In this document: one piece after another, positions 1 through 8,161 of the stretch
How the letters are laid out: each line of letters starts with the position of its first letter
Numbering within the stretch: position 1 is the first letter of the stretch
Origin: Candidatus Gastranaerophilales bacterium
Lineage (GTDB): Bacteria > Cyanobacteriota > Vampirovibrionia > Gastranaerophilales > Gastranaerophilaceae
Length of the DNA stretch: 44,845 nt
Assembly (NCBI GenBank): GCA_944325585.1
Contig: CALVAS010000007.1
Span: 1 to 44,845, forward strand
Direction: 5' to 3'
Program-made: the position numbers and the translations under genes
The notes under the pieces: generated by a model
The model's input: only the letters and a program-made list of their open reading frames with translations
Database searches by the model: none
Told to the model about the DNA's origin: nothing

Positions 1-61
1 GCAGCCTTATTTAAGCCCCCCCCCCCCCTGGCTGGAATCCTCTCATAGTTTGTGTTTTCAT
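1..61 (-). pseudogene. 5' end of a prepilin-like gene, out of frame at a G13 tract (cut by window edge)
   Basis: On the minus strand a strong ribosome site (AAGAGGAG, 68-75) precedes ATG at 61. The reading begins MKTQTMRGFQPGGGGA and meets TAA at 11-13, immediately after a run of 13 G (C on the plus strand, 16-28). One extra G would bypass the stop and read on as ...GGGGG-LNKAA to the window edge. The start closely matches the leader at 3921 (MKKQTMIGF, then a G run, then RNKA), which precedes a prepilin-like gene. By that analogy this is probably the start of another type IV pilin-like gene, currently OFF. The body lies outside the window, so the product is inferred. An assembly error in the homopolymer is the main alternative. 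Confidence 0.5.
16..28. repeat. C13/G13 homopolymer tract
   Basis: Thirteen consecutive C occur in an otherwise A+T-rich region, inside the leader of the minus-strand gene that starts at 61. G tracts of this length are classic slipped-strand sites for phase variation in other bacteria. The length read here may also be a sequencing or assembly artefact. Confidence 0.7.
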
Positions 62-131
62 AAATTTCTCCTCTTTGTTTATAAATATATTTTATCATAT
101 TTCGGGATTTAATCAACAATTTTATTTGTAA

Positions 132-137
132 TATAAT
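132..137 (+). promoter_or_regulatory. -10 box of dxr, placed for a leaderless mRNA
   Basis: A perfect TATAAT lies only 6 bases before the dxr ATG at 144, so transcription should begin at or within a base or two of the start codon. No Shine-Dalgarno is visible in the gap. I see no convincing -35 hexamer. Confidence 0.5.
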
Positions 138-143
138 AACTTT

Positions 144-1286
144 ATGGAAAAGAAGAGAAAAATCAGCATAATCGGTTCGACCGGTTCAATCGGCACTCAG
201 GCACTGGAAGTTATCGAAAAATTGAATGATAAATTTGAAATCATTGCGCTTGCCGGCGGAAATAATGTTGAACTTCTGGAACATCAGGCAAAAAAGTTTA
301 AACCAAAATATGTCTGCCACAACGCCAATGGCAAAGTTCTAAACGAAATTTCCGCGGAAATTTTGCATGGTGAAGAAGGTTTGGAACAAATTTGCTCCAA
401 CAAGGAAAATGATATTCTTCTCATTGCATGTTCAGGCAGAATAGGGCTTAAACCAACCCTGAAAGCCATAGAAAACGGTATAGATATTGCGCTTGCCAAC
501 AAAGAAACCCTTGTTATGGCTGGTGATATCGTGATGAAAAAGGCTCGCGAAAACGGTGTTAAAATAATTCCGGTCGACAGCGAACACTGCGCAATTCACC
601 AGTGCATAAAAGACATCCGACAGGTAGACAAACTTATTATTACGGCAAGCGGCGGCCCGTTTCTGCGCAAGAGCATTGAAGAAATGCAAAAGGCGACTGT
701 AAAAGAAGCCCTCGCGCACCCCAGATGGCACATGGGTAAAAAAATCACGGTTGACAGCGCAACTTTGATGAACAAAGGGCTTGAAATTATAGAGGCGCAT
801 CATCTTTTCGGAATGGATTATGATGATATAGAAGTTGTGATTCATCCGCAGAGTATTGTGCATTCAGCAATAGAATATAAAGACGGAAGCGTTGTTGCAC
901 AGCTTGGTCTGCCGAGTATGCATATTCCGATTCAATATGCAATAACCTATCCAGAAAGATTTGAAGGGATTGAATCAAAAAGTTTCAGCTTTGCGGATGC
1001 TGCGCGTCTTGATTTTGAAAAACCTGATTTTAAAAAATTCCCAGCACTCGGGTTTGCGTATCATGCGGGCAGAACAGGCGGAACGGCAACGGTTTGTCTC
1101 AATGCCGCAAACGAAGAAGCGGTTTTTGCGTTTTTAGACGGAAAAATCACACTATGTCAGATTGTTGAAATCGTTGAAAAAATGCTTTTAGAACACAAAG
1201 TTATCCAAAATCCTTCAATAGATGAGATTTTTGAAGTTGATAATAATGTTAGAATGCTTACAAAAAAAATGGTTGCATCTTATTAA
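144..1286 (+). CDS. dxr: 1-deoxy-D-xylulose-5-phosphate reductoisomerase
   Basis: This cytoplasmic enzyme makes 2-C-methyl-D-erythritol 4-phosphate from DXP with NADPH, the committed step of the MEP isoprenoid pathway that feeds undecaprenyl phosphate and quinones. The 380 residues are full length for the family. Visible signatures are the NADPH loop GSTGSIG (11-17), LANKET (117-122), the metal-binding DSEH (145-148), SGGPF (169-173), the HPRWHMGKK flap (192-200) and MNKGLEIIEA (209-218). The ATG at 144 is the natural N-terminus because the Rossmann strand begins at residue 7. It has no Shine-Dalgarno, and a TATAAT ends 6 bases upstream. The gene converges on priA and stands alone, without the usual uppS/cdsA/rseP neighbours visible here. 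Confidence 0.97.
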   Translation: MEKKRKISIIGSTGSIGTQALEVIEKLNDKFEIIALAGGNNVELLEHQAKKFKPKYVCHNANGKVLNEISAEILHGEEGLEQICSNKENDILLIACSGRIGLKPTLKAIENGIDIALANKETLVMAGDIVMKKARENGVKIIPVDSEHCAIHQCIKDIRQVDKLIITASGGPFLRKSIEEMQKATVKEALAHPRWHMGKKITVDSATLMNKGLEIIEAHHLFGMDYDDIEVVIHPQSIVHSAIEYKDGSVVAQLGLPSMHIPIQYAITYPERFEGIESKSFSFADAARLDFEKPDFKKFPALGFAYHAGRTGGTATVCLNAANEEAVFAFLDGKITLCQIVEIVEKMLLEHKVIQNPSIDEIFEVDNNVRMLTKKMVASY

Positions 1287-1325
1287 AAATAATCAAATTG
1301 GGCACATTATCCTCCCGCCGAACCG

Positions 1326-3551
1326 TTAAAGTATATCCAGCGGGTCAACATCAACAGTAAGTTTCACGTCTTTTGGCATAGTAATTTTGCTTAAGAAACT
1401 TGAAATAAAATGGTGGCCTTTTTCAGCCATTTTATTTTTTATAATAAGCTGGAACCTGTACATTCCGTTGATTCTTTCGATTACACACGGTGTCGGGCCG
1501 AGAACTTCCAAACGTTCGGAAATTCCGAATTTCTCAATCATAGTGCAGAGTCTTAGCGCGATTTCCTGAGCGGATTTTTCCGCGCGGAAATTGTTTACTC
1601 CGCTTAAAATCAAACGGATTATCTGGCTGAAAGGCGGATAGTCAAATTCTTCTCTTGCAACTATTTCCGTTGCGTAAAATTCGTCATAATTCTGTGCCTT
1701 TGCACTTGCAAGCGCGTAGTAGTCGGGATTGTATGTCTGAAAGAAAACTTTTCCGGAAAATTCGCCGCGGCCTGCGCGTCCCGCAACCTGTGTCAAAAGC
1801 TGAAAACCTCTTTCACTTGCTCTAAAGTCGGGCAGATTAAAACTTGCGTCCGCTGAAATTACACCGACAAGTGTGACGTTTGGATTATCCAGCCCTTTTG
1901 CAATCATTTGCGTTCCGACTAAGATATCAATTCCGCCGTTTTGAAATTTTTCAAGAAGTCTTATATGTTCCCCTTTTCTGACCAGAATGTCGCTGTCAAT
2001 CCTTTCAATATTTTTGTCGGGAAATAGGTCTTTTATGTATTGTTCGATTTTTTGGGTTCCCGTTCCGCTTGTTCTAAGGGCGTCAGAACCGCACGAAGGG
2101 CAAAAGTCGGGAAAATATTCCGTATGATTGCAATAATGGCATTTCAGCATTTGATCTTTTGCGTGCCATATCATAGGTATTGCACAGTTCGGGCATTCGA
2201 TTACATGACCGCAGGATCTGCATTGCGTAAATGTTGAAAATCCGCGGCGGTTTATCAAAAGTATTACCTGCTGATTTTTTTCTAATGTTTCTTTTATTGC
2301 GTTTTGAAGCGGGATTGAAATCACGTTTTTGTAAGCGGCTCTCCCGTATTCCTGCATATTAATTACTGTGACCGGCGGAACTTTTGCGTCATTGAATCTT
2401 TTTTTCAGTTCAAAAAGATTTCCGGAATTTACGGCGCGGTAGTAAACCGAAATATCAGGGGTGGCAGAACCTAAAATCAAAGGGCAGTTGTGGAATTCGG
2501 ATAATTTTTGGGCAACTACCTTAGCATCGTATCTCGGCGCGGGAGAAGTCTGTTTGTATGCGCTTTCATGCTCTTCGTCAATTATAATAAGCCCGATATT
2601 TTTTAACGGCGCAAAAACAGCGGAGCGTGCACCTGCAAGAATTTTAATTTCGTTTTTAAAAAGTTTCTGCCATACATCATATCTTTCACCATCTGAAATA
2701 CTGCTGTGCCAGATTGCAACGTCTTCGGTTCCGAATTTTTTAGCCAGACGTTTGGTAAGCTGTGAAGCAAGCGCGATTTCAGGTGCCAGAAAAAGAACAT
2801 TTTTCCCCGCATCAATGCAGTCCTTAATCAATTTAAAATAGACTTCTGTTTTACCGGAAGCGGTTACGCCATGGAGAAGAATCGTTTGCGGAATCGACTC
2901 CTCTTTTGGCAGATTAAACCCGCCGATTTTTTCCCTAATCCCTTCATAAACTTTCTGCTGCTCGCCGGAAAGTTCAAAAAGCGGTTCTTTTTCGGTTATT
3001 TTCAAAATATCAAGCGGGTTTCTGTAAATATTTTCTTCACTCAGTTTAAGACATCCGAGCGCTTCAAGTTTTTTTACTGTTGTTCTGGTTGTTTTTGCGA
3101 TTTTTTCAAAAGTTATCAGAGGCATTTTGCCTGAGTTTTTTAAAATTTCCAAAACTTCAATCTGGCGTTTTGTGGCACCTTCAAATCCGATAAATTCCAC
3201 CGCAAGTTCTGTTTTGGAGGCTTTTTCAATCAGCTTAAGCGGAATTGCCGCGTTCAAAACAGTTACTAAATCGCAGCAGTAATAATTCGCCACCCACTCG
3301 AGAAGTTTCAGATAATCAATTGAAAAAAGCGGGGTTTCATCTAAAATTCTGCTGACTTTTTTGGCTTTTATGCCGTCAGGCAGATAGTCTGAAAACCCCA
3401 CACAAAAAGCGTTCACAAGCCCCTGTCGTCCAAACGGAACAAGAATTGCCTGACCGATTTGGATTTTGTCTTTTATCTCGTCGGGAATCAAGTATGAAAA
3501 AGTTTTAACTCCCAATCCCTTAATATTGACAAGCGCAAGAGCGTATTTCAT
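1326..3551 (-). CDS. priA: Primosomal protein N', replication-restart helicase PriA
   Basis: PriA recognises stalled or D-loop forks and reloads the replicative helicase. It is a 3'-5' superfamily 2 DNA helicase. The 741 residues contain an N-terminal fork-binding domain, Walker A GVTASGKT (228-235), the DEEH box (325-328), GSATP (361-365), and eight cysteines between 444 and 487 in CxxC pairs that form the two-zinc module inserted between the helicase lobes. The GTQMIAKGLD motif of lobe 2 follows. The ATG overlaps the stop of the upstream PC4-like gene by one base (TAATG), so translation is probably coupled. It converges on dxr with about 40 bases between stops and no obvious terminator hairpin. 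Confidence 0.96.
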   Translation of the reverse strand: MKYALALVNIKGLGVKTFSYLIPDEIKDKIQIGQAILVPFGRQGLVNAFCVGFSDYLPDGIKAKKVSRILDETPLFSIDYLKLLEWVANYYCCDLVTVLNAAIPLKLIEKASKTELAVEFIGFEGATKRQIEVLEILKNSGKMPLITFEKIAKTTRTTVKKLEALGCLKLSEENIYRNPLDILKITEKEPLFELSGEQQKVYEGIREKIGGFNLPKEESIPQTILLHGVTASGKTEVYFKLIKDCIDAGKNVLFLAPEIALASQLTKRLAKKFGTEDVAIWHSSISDGERYDVWQKLFKNEIKILAGARSAVFAPLKNIGLIIIDEEHESAYKQTSPAPRYDAKVVAQKLSEFHNCPLILGSATPDISVYYRAVNSGNLFELKKRFNDAKVPPVTVINMQEYGRAAYKNVISIPLQNAIKETLEKNQQVILLINRRGFSTFTQCRSCGHVIECPNCAIPMIWHAKDQMLKCHYCNHTEYFPDFCPSCGSDALRTSGTGTQKIEQYIKDLFPDKNIERIDSDILVRKGEHIRLLEKFQNGGIDILVGTQMIAKGLDNPNVTLVGVISADASFNLPDFRASERGFQLLTQVAGRAGRGEFSGKVFFQTYNPDYYALASAKAQNYDEFYATEIVAREEFDYPPFSQIIRLILSGVNNFRAEKSAQEIALRLCTMIEKFGISERLEVLGPTPCVIERINGMYRFQLIIKNKMAEKGHHFISSFLSKITMPKDVKLTVDVDPLDIL

Positions 3552-3781
3552 TATTCTTCCATAAATTCTTTTTTAGCTTCCTGAATTGCTTCTTCCAATA
3601 AATCAAGCTGATCAGGCGTAAATGTTACCCCTTTTTTGGTCGGAAGCCAGCTTGCGCCGTCATCTGTTGTATAAAATATTCTCATATTCAAATAGCTTCT
3701 GCCTTTGTATTCGCTGATTGAAATCTGTAATTGTTCTGTGTCGCTTCTTTCAATTGTTGCCAAAATTTTTGCATCTGCCAT
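3551..3781 (-). CDS. PC4/YdbC-like single-stranded nucleic-acid-binding protein
   Basis: This is a 76-residue protein. Its middle carries the pattern of the PC4 (transcriptional coactivator p15) C-terminal domain: the beta-strand region ISEYKGRSYLNMRIFY, then the LPTKKGVTF turn, then an acidic helix (DQLDLLEEAIQEAKKEF). Bacterial PC4/YdbC homologues are small dimers that bind single-stranded DNA or RNA. The start has a good ribosome site (AAAAGGAG), and a TATAAT on this strand (3815-3820) gives a plausible promoter. It is the first gene of a two-gene unit with priA, overlapping by one base. A ssDNA binder co-made with the restart helicase suggests work at single-stranded DNA, but that role is inferred from the neighbour. 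Family assignment is by eye. Confidence 0.75.
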   Translation of the reverse strand: MADAKILATIERSDTEQLQISISEYKGRSYLNMRIFYTTDDGASWLPTKKGVTFTPDQLDLLEEAIQEAKKEFMEE

Positions 3782-3852
3782 TATTCTTCTCTCCTTTTAA
3801 AAAACTGTTACCGAATTATAATATCATAAAATGAGACATTTTTTATTTTTAT

Positions 3853-3880
3853 TGAAAAGTTTTTAAAAATCTTGTATAAT
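3853..3880 (+). promoter_or_regulatory. Sigma-70-type promoter of the prepilin-like gene
   Basis: TTGAAA (3853-3858) and a perfect TATAAT (3875-3880) are separated by 16 bases. The ribosome site AGAAGGAG and an ATG at 3921 follow at the expected distances, which argues that the true translation start is 3921 and not a later codon. Confidence 0.7.
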
Positions 3881-3920
3881 AAACTCTGTAAATACATAAA
3901 ACAAGAAGGAGCTTAAAAAC

Positions 3921-3992
3921 ATGAAAAAGCAGACTATGATTGGATTTACGGGAAGGGGGCAACCCGCAATAAAGCTCCTGAGACGATTTTAG
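3921..3992 (+). pseudogene. Leader fragment of the prepilin-like gene, stopped by a frame shift at a G5 run
   Basis: From ATG 3921, with a strong ribosome site, the frame reads MKKQTMIGFTGRGQP and stops at TAG 3990-3992. Adding one G to the run at 3955-3959 moves it into the frame of the pilin body, which is open from 3917 through 4816. The joined protein would carry a 52-residue leader containing ATRNKAPETILG and RTNDFLKHLHRKFFNPA before the cleavage site. The opening residues match the leader at the left edge of the window. The cause is either a real frameshift, a slippage site or a one-base sequence error. Confidence 0.6.
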
Positions 3993-4021
3993 GGCATTGT
4001 GATTCCTCTGAAAGCGTCAAT

Positions 4022-4816
4022 TTGCGTACGAATGACTTTTTAAAACATTTACACCGCAAATTTTTTAACCCCGCATTTACCATGGCAGAGGTCTTGATAA
4101 CACTCGGCATAATCGGAATAGTTGCCGCAATGACATTACCTTCTTTAATAGGCAAATGGCAGGAAAAAGTTCTTCAAGCACAGTTTAAAAAAGCATTTAA
4201 TATAATTAACGTTGCCACTCAAAAAACAGTTGCGGATTTAGGTTATGTGCCCGGATGTTATTACTGGGTAAAAGGTGACAGCCCCTATCCCAGTCTTGAG
4301 TGCGAAAAACAGGATGACGGCAATTGTATTTACAAATATCCGGGCGGTGATATGCCGTCGGATTACTACGGGCCAAACTCTGATTGTAGTGTGTTTTATG
4401 AAGCATTTGAAAAAAATTTAAACATTATCCAGCGCTGTCAGGATGCGGAAGAAGATGGCTGTACCGTGCATTATAAAGGTTCTGACACAATTTTAAAAGA
4501 AAGTGACGACTCGCTTTCACAGGAAGATATAAATGCCGCGACGACCGGTGATATAACATTGAAAGAAGATAATTTTAACAAAGTAAAAGCCATTGTTCTG
4601 ATTGACGGCATAACAATATTGGACTACCGTAATCACCATCCTTATATAGATATAAACGGCAAAAGAGGGCCTAACAAATGGGGGTATGACCTTTACCGTG
4701 TTATACGAAGAGGAACGCCTAAAAAAGGTATTTTTATTGATACTGACATAAGCCATCCTGTTGATAAAGGCGGAAAAACAGTCAGTGAAATGTATGAACA
4801 GTCATTTTTGCATTGA
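4022..4816 (+). CDS. Type IV prepilin-like protein (N-methylation motif)
   Basis: The coordinates are the body read from a TTG at 4022. The promoter and ribosome site point to ATG 3921 as the true start, one frame away. From residue 19 the sequence is the classic prepilin stem FTMAEVLITLGIIG: cleavage would fall between A18 and F19, with Glu at mature position 5, followed by a hydrophobic helix of about 20 residues. The remainder is a soluble domain of roughly 215 residues with cysteines near CYYW and ECEKQDDGNC that could form disulfides. Such proteins are processed by PilD-type peptidase at the inner membrane and join pili or type II-secretion-like pseudopili. No pilus assembly genes are nearby. 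The function is unknown beyond the family. Confidence 0.7.
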   Translation: MRTNDFLKHLHRKFFNPAFTMAEVLITLGIIGIVAAMTLPSLIGKWQEKVLQAQFKKAFNIINVATQKTVADLGYVPGCYYWVKGDSPYPSLECEKQDDGNCIYKYPGGDMPSDYYGPNSDCSVFYEAFEKNLNIIQRCQDAEEDGCTVHYKGSDTILKESDDSLSQEDINAATTGDITLKEDNFNKVKAIVLIDGITILDYRNHHPYIDINGKRGPNKWGYDLYRVIRRGTPKKGIFIDTDISHPVDKGGKTVSEMYEQSFLH

Positions 4817-4941
4817 TTTACAAAATTACTTTTTTGATTTATTCTTTTTGTAGCTGCGGATTGTCTGTTTGCAGGCAGAAAAAGCAAACAAAACAGGATA
4901 TGAGAGCGGTTTTAAAGAAAAGTCGAAAAGGAGAGAATTTT

Positions 4942-5691
4942 ATGATAAAAGTGGCTGTATGCGGTGCTTTGGGAAAAATGGGCAGAGAAGTTGTCAGTGC
5001 TGTGGAAGCGGCTGACGATATGGAACTTGTTGCAAAAATTGATATTGCGGCAGATGACATGTACCGTACGATAGAAGAAGCTCAGAGGGTTGAGGATATT
5101 GATATTTTAATTGATTTTACCCAGCCCGCGTCGATTTATGAAAATGCACTGTTCTGTTTAAATAATAATATCAAAATGATTATCGGAACAACCGGTTTGA
5201 CTGATGAGCAAATCGAAACTTTAAGAAAACTTTCCGTTGAAAAAAATACGGGATGTTTGATTGCACCGAATTTTTCAACAGGCGCGGTGTTGATGATGAT
5301 GTTTGCGCGTCAGGCTGCAAAATATTTTGATAATGCTGAAATTATTGAACTTCATCACAATCAAAAGAAAGATGCACCGTCAGGAACATCAATCAAAACC
5401 GCTCAGCTGATGGCCGAAGTTAAACCTGATTTTGCTCTCAATAACTGCGACGAAGTCGAAACAATTGAGGGCGCAAGAGGCGGAAATTCATATTCCAATA
5501 TTCAGATTCATTCAGTCAGAATGCCGGGGTATATCGCTTCTCAGGAAGTAATTTTCGGCTCCTCCGGCCAAATTTTGACTGTCAGACATGATTCTATGGA
5601 CAGAAAATGCTATATGCAGGGCGTTCTGCTTGCTGCAAGACACGTTTATAAAAATAATGATTTTGTTTACGGACTTGATAATATAATGTAA
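4942..5691 (+). CDS. dapB: 4-hydroxy-tetrahydrodipicolinate reductase
   Basis: DapB uses NAD(P)H to reduce the DapA product toward tetrahydrodipicolinate in the lysine and meso-diaminopimelate pathway, which also supplies peptidoglycan. Visible motifs are the nucleotide loop GALGKMG (8-14), APNFS (108-112), the catalytic His pair HH (138-139) and K-DAPSGT (143-149). The frame is open upstream to 4813, but ATG 4942 is preferred. It has AAAAGGAGAG in front, it starts directly at the Rossmann strand (MIKVAVCG), and it gives 249 residues, normal for the family. About 125 bases separate it from the prepilin stop, and I see no riboswitch there. dapA is not in the window, and asd lies about 23 kb away. 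Confidence 0.95.
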   Translation: MIKVAVCGALGKMGREVVSAVEAADDMELVAKIDIAADDMYRTIEEAQRVEDIDILIDFTQPASIYENALFCLNNNIKMIIGTTGLTDEQIETLRKLSVEKNTGCLIAPNFSTGAVLMMMFARQAAKYFDNAEIIELHHNQKKDAPSGTSIKTAQLMAEVKPDFALNNCDEVETIEGARGGNSYSNIQIHSVRMPGYIASQEVIFGSSGQILTVRHDSMDRKCYMQGVLLAARHVYKNNDFVYGLDNIM

Positions 5692-5707
5692 AATTAATGT
5701 GAATTTG

Positions 5708-5736
5708 TTGTCACAGGCGAATATTTTATTTATAAT
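5708..5736 (+). promoter_or_regulatory. Promoter of glyA
   Basis: TTGTCA (5708-5713), a 17-base spacer and a perfect TATAAT (5731-5736) lie 33 bases before the glyA ATG. A GAGG/AAGGG ribosome site follows. Confidence 0.75.
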
Positions 5737-5769
5737 TTTCAGGGAAAAACAGTTGTGAGGTGAAGGGAT

Positions 5770-7014
5770 ATGAATATTGAACATTTGAAAAAGACAGACC
5801 CGCTCGTGGCGGAACAGATTGAAAAAGAACTTGAAAGACAGCAAAATACAATTGAACTTATTGCAAGTGAAAATTGTACGTCGTTAGCGGTTATGGAAGC
5901 CTCAGGAAGCGTTTTGACAAACAAATACGCAGAAGGCAAACCTCACAAAAGATTCTACAACGGATGCGAACATATTGATATTATTGAAGAAATCGCACAA
6001 AAACGCGCGTGTGAACTTTTCGGGATGGATCATGCCAACGTTCAGCCTCACAGCGGTGCTCAGGCTAATATGGCAGTCTTTATGTATGCTTTAAAACCGG
6101 GCGATCACGTTCTCGGAATGGATTTGTCAAACGGAGGGCACCTCTCTCACGGTTCACCGGTCAATTTTTCGGGGCTTTACTTTAATGTAAAAAGTTACGG
6201 CGTTGATGAAAACGGAAATATTGATTACGACAACGTCCGCAAAATGGCGCATGAACATAAACCTAAACTTATTATTTGCGGTGCTTCAAATTATTCTAAA
6301 ATTATAGATTTCAAAAAATTCCGCGAAATTGCAGACGAAGTCGGCGCATATCTGCTTGCGGATATCGCGCATATTGCAGGACTTGTTGTTGCGGGGCTTC
6401 ACCCGTCGCCCGCGCCTTATGCCGATTTTGTGACAACCACAACTCACAAATCTCTTCGCGGACCGCGCGGCGGTATTACAATGTGTAAGGCAGAGCATGC
6501 TTTGGGCATTGATAAGGCTGTTTTCCCCGGCATGCAGGGAGGGCCTCTTGAACATATTATTGCCGCAAAAGCTGTTGCGCTTCTCGAGGCTTCCAAACCC
6601 GAATTCAAGGAGTATGCGGCACAGATTATCAAAAACGCAAAAGCGCTCGCGCAGGGTTTGATGGATGAAGGCATGGATATTGTCGGCGGCATGACCGAAA
6701 ACCATCTTATGACACTGGATTTGAGAAGAACAGGCAAAACCGGAAAAGATATGGCAAATGTTCTTGAAAAAGTCGGAATTACCGCAAACAAAAATACCGT
6801 TCCGAATGATCCGCAAAGTCCGTTCGTTACAAGCGGAATCCGTCTCGGTACTCCGGCAGTTACAACAAGAGGCTTTAAAGAAGATGATATGATTGAAGTT
6901 GCAAAAATTATTGCATCTGCAATATTTTCATCAGATAATGAAATGGGATTAAATAATTTGCGGGAACGTTCTCTCAAATTATGCAGAAAATATCCGCTTT
7001 ATCAGGATATTTAA
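5770..7014 (+). CDS. glyA: Serine hydroxymethyltransferase
   Basis: This PLP enzyme interconverts serine plus tetrahydrofolate with glycine plus 5,10-methylene-THF, the main entry of one-carbon units. At 414 residues it is standard length. Key features are IASENCTS (31-38), the PHSGAQAN loop (93-100), [11 protein letters not shown] (196-206), and the PLP lysine K227 in [14 protein letters not shown]. The start ATG follows GAGGTGAAGGG and its own good promoter. It may read on into the wecA-like gene 39 bases downstream. LipA, Lpd and an AcsE-like methyl-THF enzyme elsewhere in the window would fit a glycine/one-carbon network. Confidence 0.98.
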   Translation: MNIEHLKKTDPLVAEQIEKELERQQNTIELIASENCTSLAVMEASGSVLTNKYAEGKPHKRFYNGCEHIDIIEEIAQKRACELFGMDHANVQPHSGAQANMAVFMYALKPGDHVLGMDLSNGGHLSHGSPVNFSGLYFNVKSYGVDENGNIDYDNVRKMAHEHKPKLIICGASNYSKIIDFKKFREIADEVGAYLLADIAHIAGLVVAGLHPSPAPYADFVTTTTHKSLRGPRGGITMCKAEHALGIDKAVFPGMQGGPLEHIIAAKAVALLEASKPEFKEYAAQIIKNAKALAQGLMDEGMDIVGGMTENHLMTLDLRRTGKTGKDMANVLEKVGITANKNTVPNDPQSPFVTSGIRLGTPAVTTRGFKEDDMIEVAKIIASAIFSSDNEMGLNNLRERSLKLCRKYPLYQDI

Positions 7015-7053
7015 GGCAGAATTCGCCGAATCCATGAAACGGAAAGAAAAAAG

Positions 7054-8091
7054 ATGATTATTAAACTTACTCACGCTCATATAATCGGAACAATTATTGC
7101 ATACATATTCGGGGTATTTTTAGTGCCTCTGGTGATTAGTTTTTCCAAAAAAGAAGGTCTGGTCGACCTTCCAAATGAGCGTAAAATCCACAAAATACCC
7201 GTTTCACGGCTCGGCGGGGTCGCTATTTGGGCAAGTACAATGCTTACCTTTCTTTCCCTGATATTTTTAAGCTATTATCCGTACGGAAGCCTTTTGTCAG
7301 GAATTTTGCTCGGAAGTTCTCTGATGTTTCTCTTAGGGCTTGTGGATGATGTTTACAATCTTGATGCAAAGTTCAAATTGTTTATCCAGCTTTCTATTGC
7401 AACAGTTGTTTATCTTCTGGGCGTGAAAATAAATTCTCTGCCTTTTCTTGGCGGAATTGATCTGGGCTTCTGGTCTTATCCGATTACGCTTTTGTGGATT
7501 GTCGGAATTTCTAATGCCGTAAACTTTATTGACGGCGTTGACGGGCTTGCGGGCTCTGTTATTACCGTAAATTCAATTACGCTTGCAATTATTGCAATCG
7601 CAATGACCCCTTCAAATCCGATTGTCGCATTAATCGGGTTTATTCTTGCAGGTTCCATGCTCGCGTTTTTGACTTACAACTTTAATCCCGCAAAAATCTT
7701 TATGGGTGACAGCGGAGCGTTGTTTTCAGGCTTTTTGCTCGCAACAATCTCAATTGTCGGAGTTATGAAAGCTGCAACATTAACTCTTCTGCTTCCCTTT
7801 GTTGTTCTTGCGGTTCCCATTATGGATATTGTTTTCAGCAGTACAAGACGGATTTGCAAGGGTAAATCTCCGTTTGTTGCAGATGCCGAACACATTCATC
7901 ACAAACTTCTTCATGCGGGATTCTCTCAAAAGAAAACAGTTTTAATTCTGACTTCTGTTGCAATCGTTGCAGGCGCCATTGCGTCTCTTTTGATGGGCGA
8001 AAATACAATTAAGCATTATGCTCTATATATTTTAGTAATTGTATTTATAATGTTGTTACTAAATTTCATAAAGGTATTGACAAAAAAATAA
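7054..8091 (+). CDS. UDP-HexNAc:undecaprenyl-phosphate HexNAc-1-phosphate transferase (WecA/TagO family)
   Basis: This is a polytopic inner-membrane enzyme of the MraY/WecA superfamily. It starts a surface glycan by moving a sugar-1-phosphate, usually GlcNAc, onto undecaprenyl phosphate. About ten hydrophobic segments span the 345 residues. Diagnostic cytoplasmic loops are LVDDVYNLDAKFK (96-108, Asp pair for Mg), NAVNFIDGVDGLAG (154-167), FMGDSG (216-221), and the sugar-recognition loop EHIHHKLL (279-286), which places it with WecA/TagO/TarO and not MraY. The polymer it starts cannot be told from this window because no glycosyltransferases are nearby. It lies 39 bases behind glyA, with a weak ribosome site. 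Its 3' end contains a promoter for the next gene. Confidence 0.9.
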   Translation: MIIKLTHAHIIGTIIAYIFGVFLVPLVISFSKKEGLVDLPNERKIHKIPVSRLGGVAIWASTMLTFLSLIFLSYYPYGSLLSGILLGSSLMFLLGLVDDVYNLDAKFKLFIQLSIATVVYLLGVKINSLPFLGGIDLGFWSYPITLLWIVGISNAVNFIDGVDGLAGSVITVNSITLAIIAIAMTPSNPIVALIGFILAGSMLAFLTYNFNPAKIFMGDSGALFSGFLLATISIVGVMKAATLTLLLPFVVLAVPIMDIVFSSTRRICKGKSPFVADAEHIHHKLLHAGFSQKKTVLILTSVAIVAGAIASLLMGENTIKHYALYILVIVFIMLLLNFIKVLTKK

Positions 8092-8105
8092 TTTTATGAT
8101 ATTAT
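8077..8105 (+). promoter_or_regulatory. Strong promoter inside the wecA-like 3' end
   Basis: A consensus TTGACA (8077-8082), a 17-base spacer and TATTAT (8100-8105) form the strongest -35/-10 pair I found in the window. The predicted start is near 8111, giving a transcript leader of about 155 bases before the gene at 8268. Confidence 0.75.
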
Positions 8106-8110
8106 TCCGC

Positions 8111-8161
8111 ATGGATTTAATTACTCAGTTTTGGCTGGTGTATTTAGTGGCATCAGCATAA
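8111..8161 (+). CDS. Possible 16-residue leaderless leader peptide
   Basis: An ATG five bases after the -10 box would lie at the very 5' end of the transcript. It reads MDLITQFWLVYLVASA and stops at TAA. The hydrophobic WLVYLVA stretch and its position at +1 make a leader peptide possible, since other genes in this window look leaderless. There is no Shine-Dalgarno and the peptide is very short, so it may be chance. Confidence 0.25.
   Translation: MDLITQFWLVYLVASA

Noticed and set aside
4817-4941. Possible lysine riboswitch in front of dapB
   Set aside because: The 125-base gap is short and shows none of the long conserved stems of the lysine element. The upstream reading frame also has no sensible protein.
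6286-6977. Two long open antisense frames inside glyA
   Set aside because: They lie wholly on the opposite strand of a highly conserved gene, show no ribosome site or recognisable domain, and are explained by its codon pattern.
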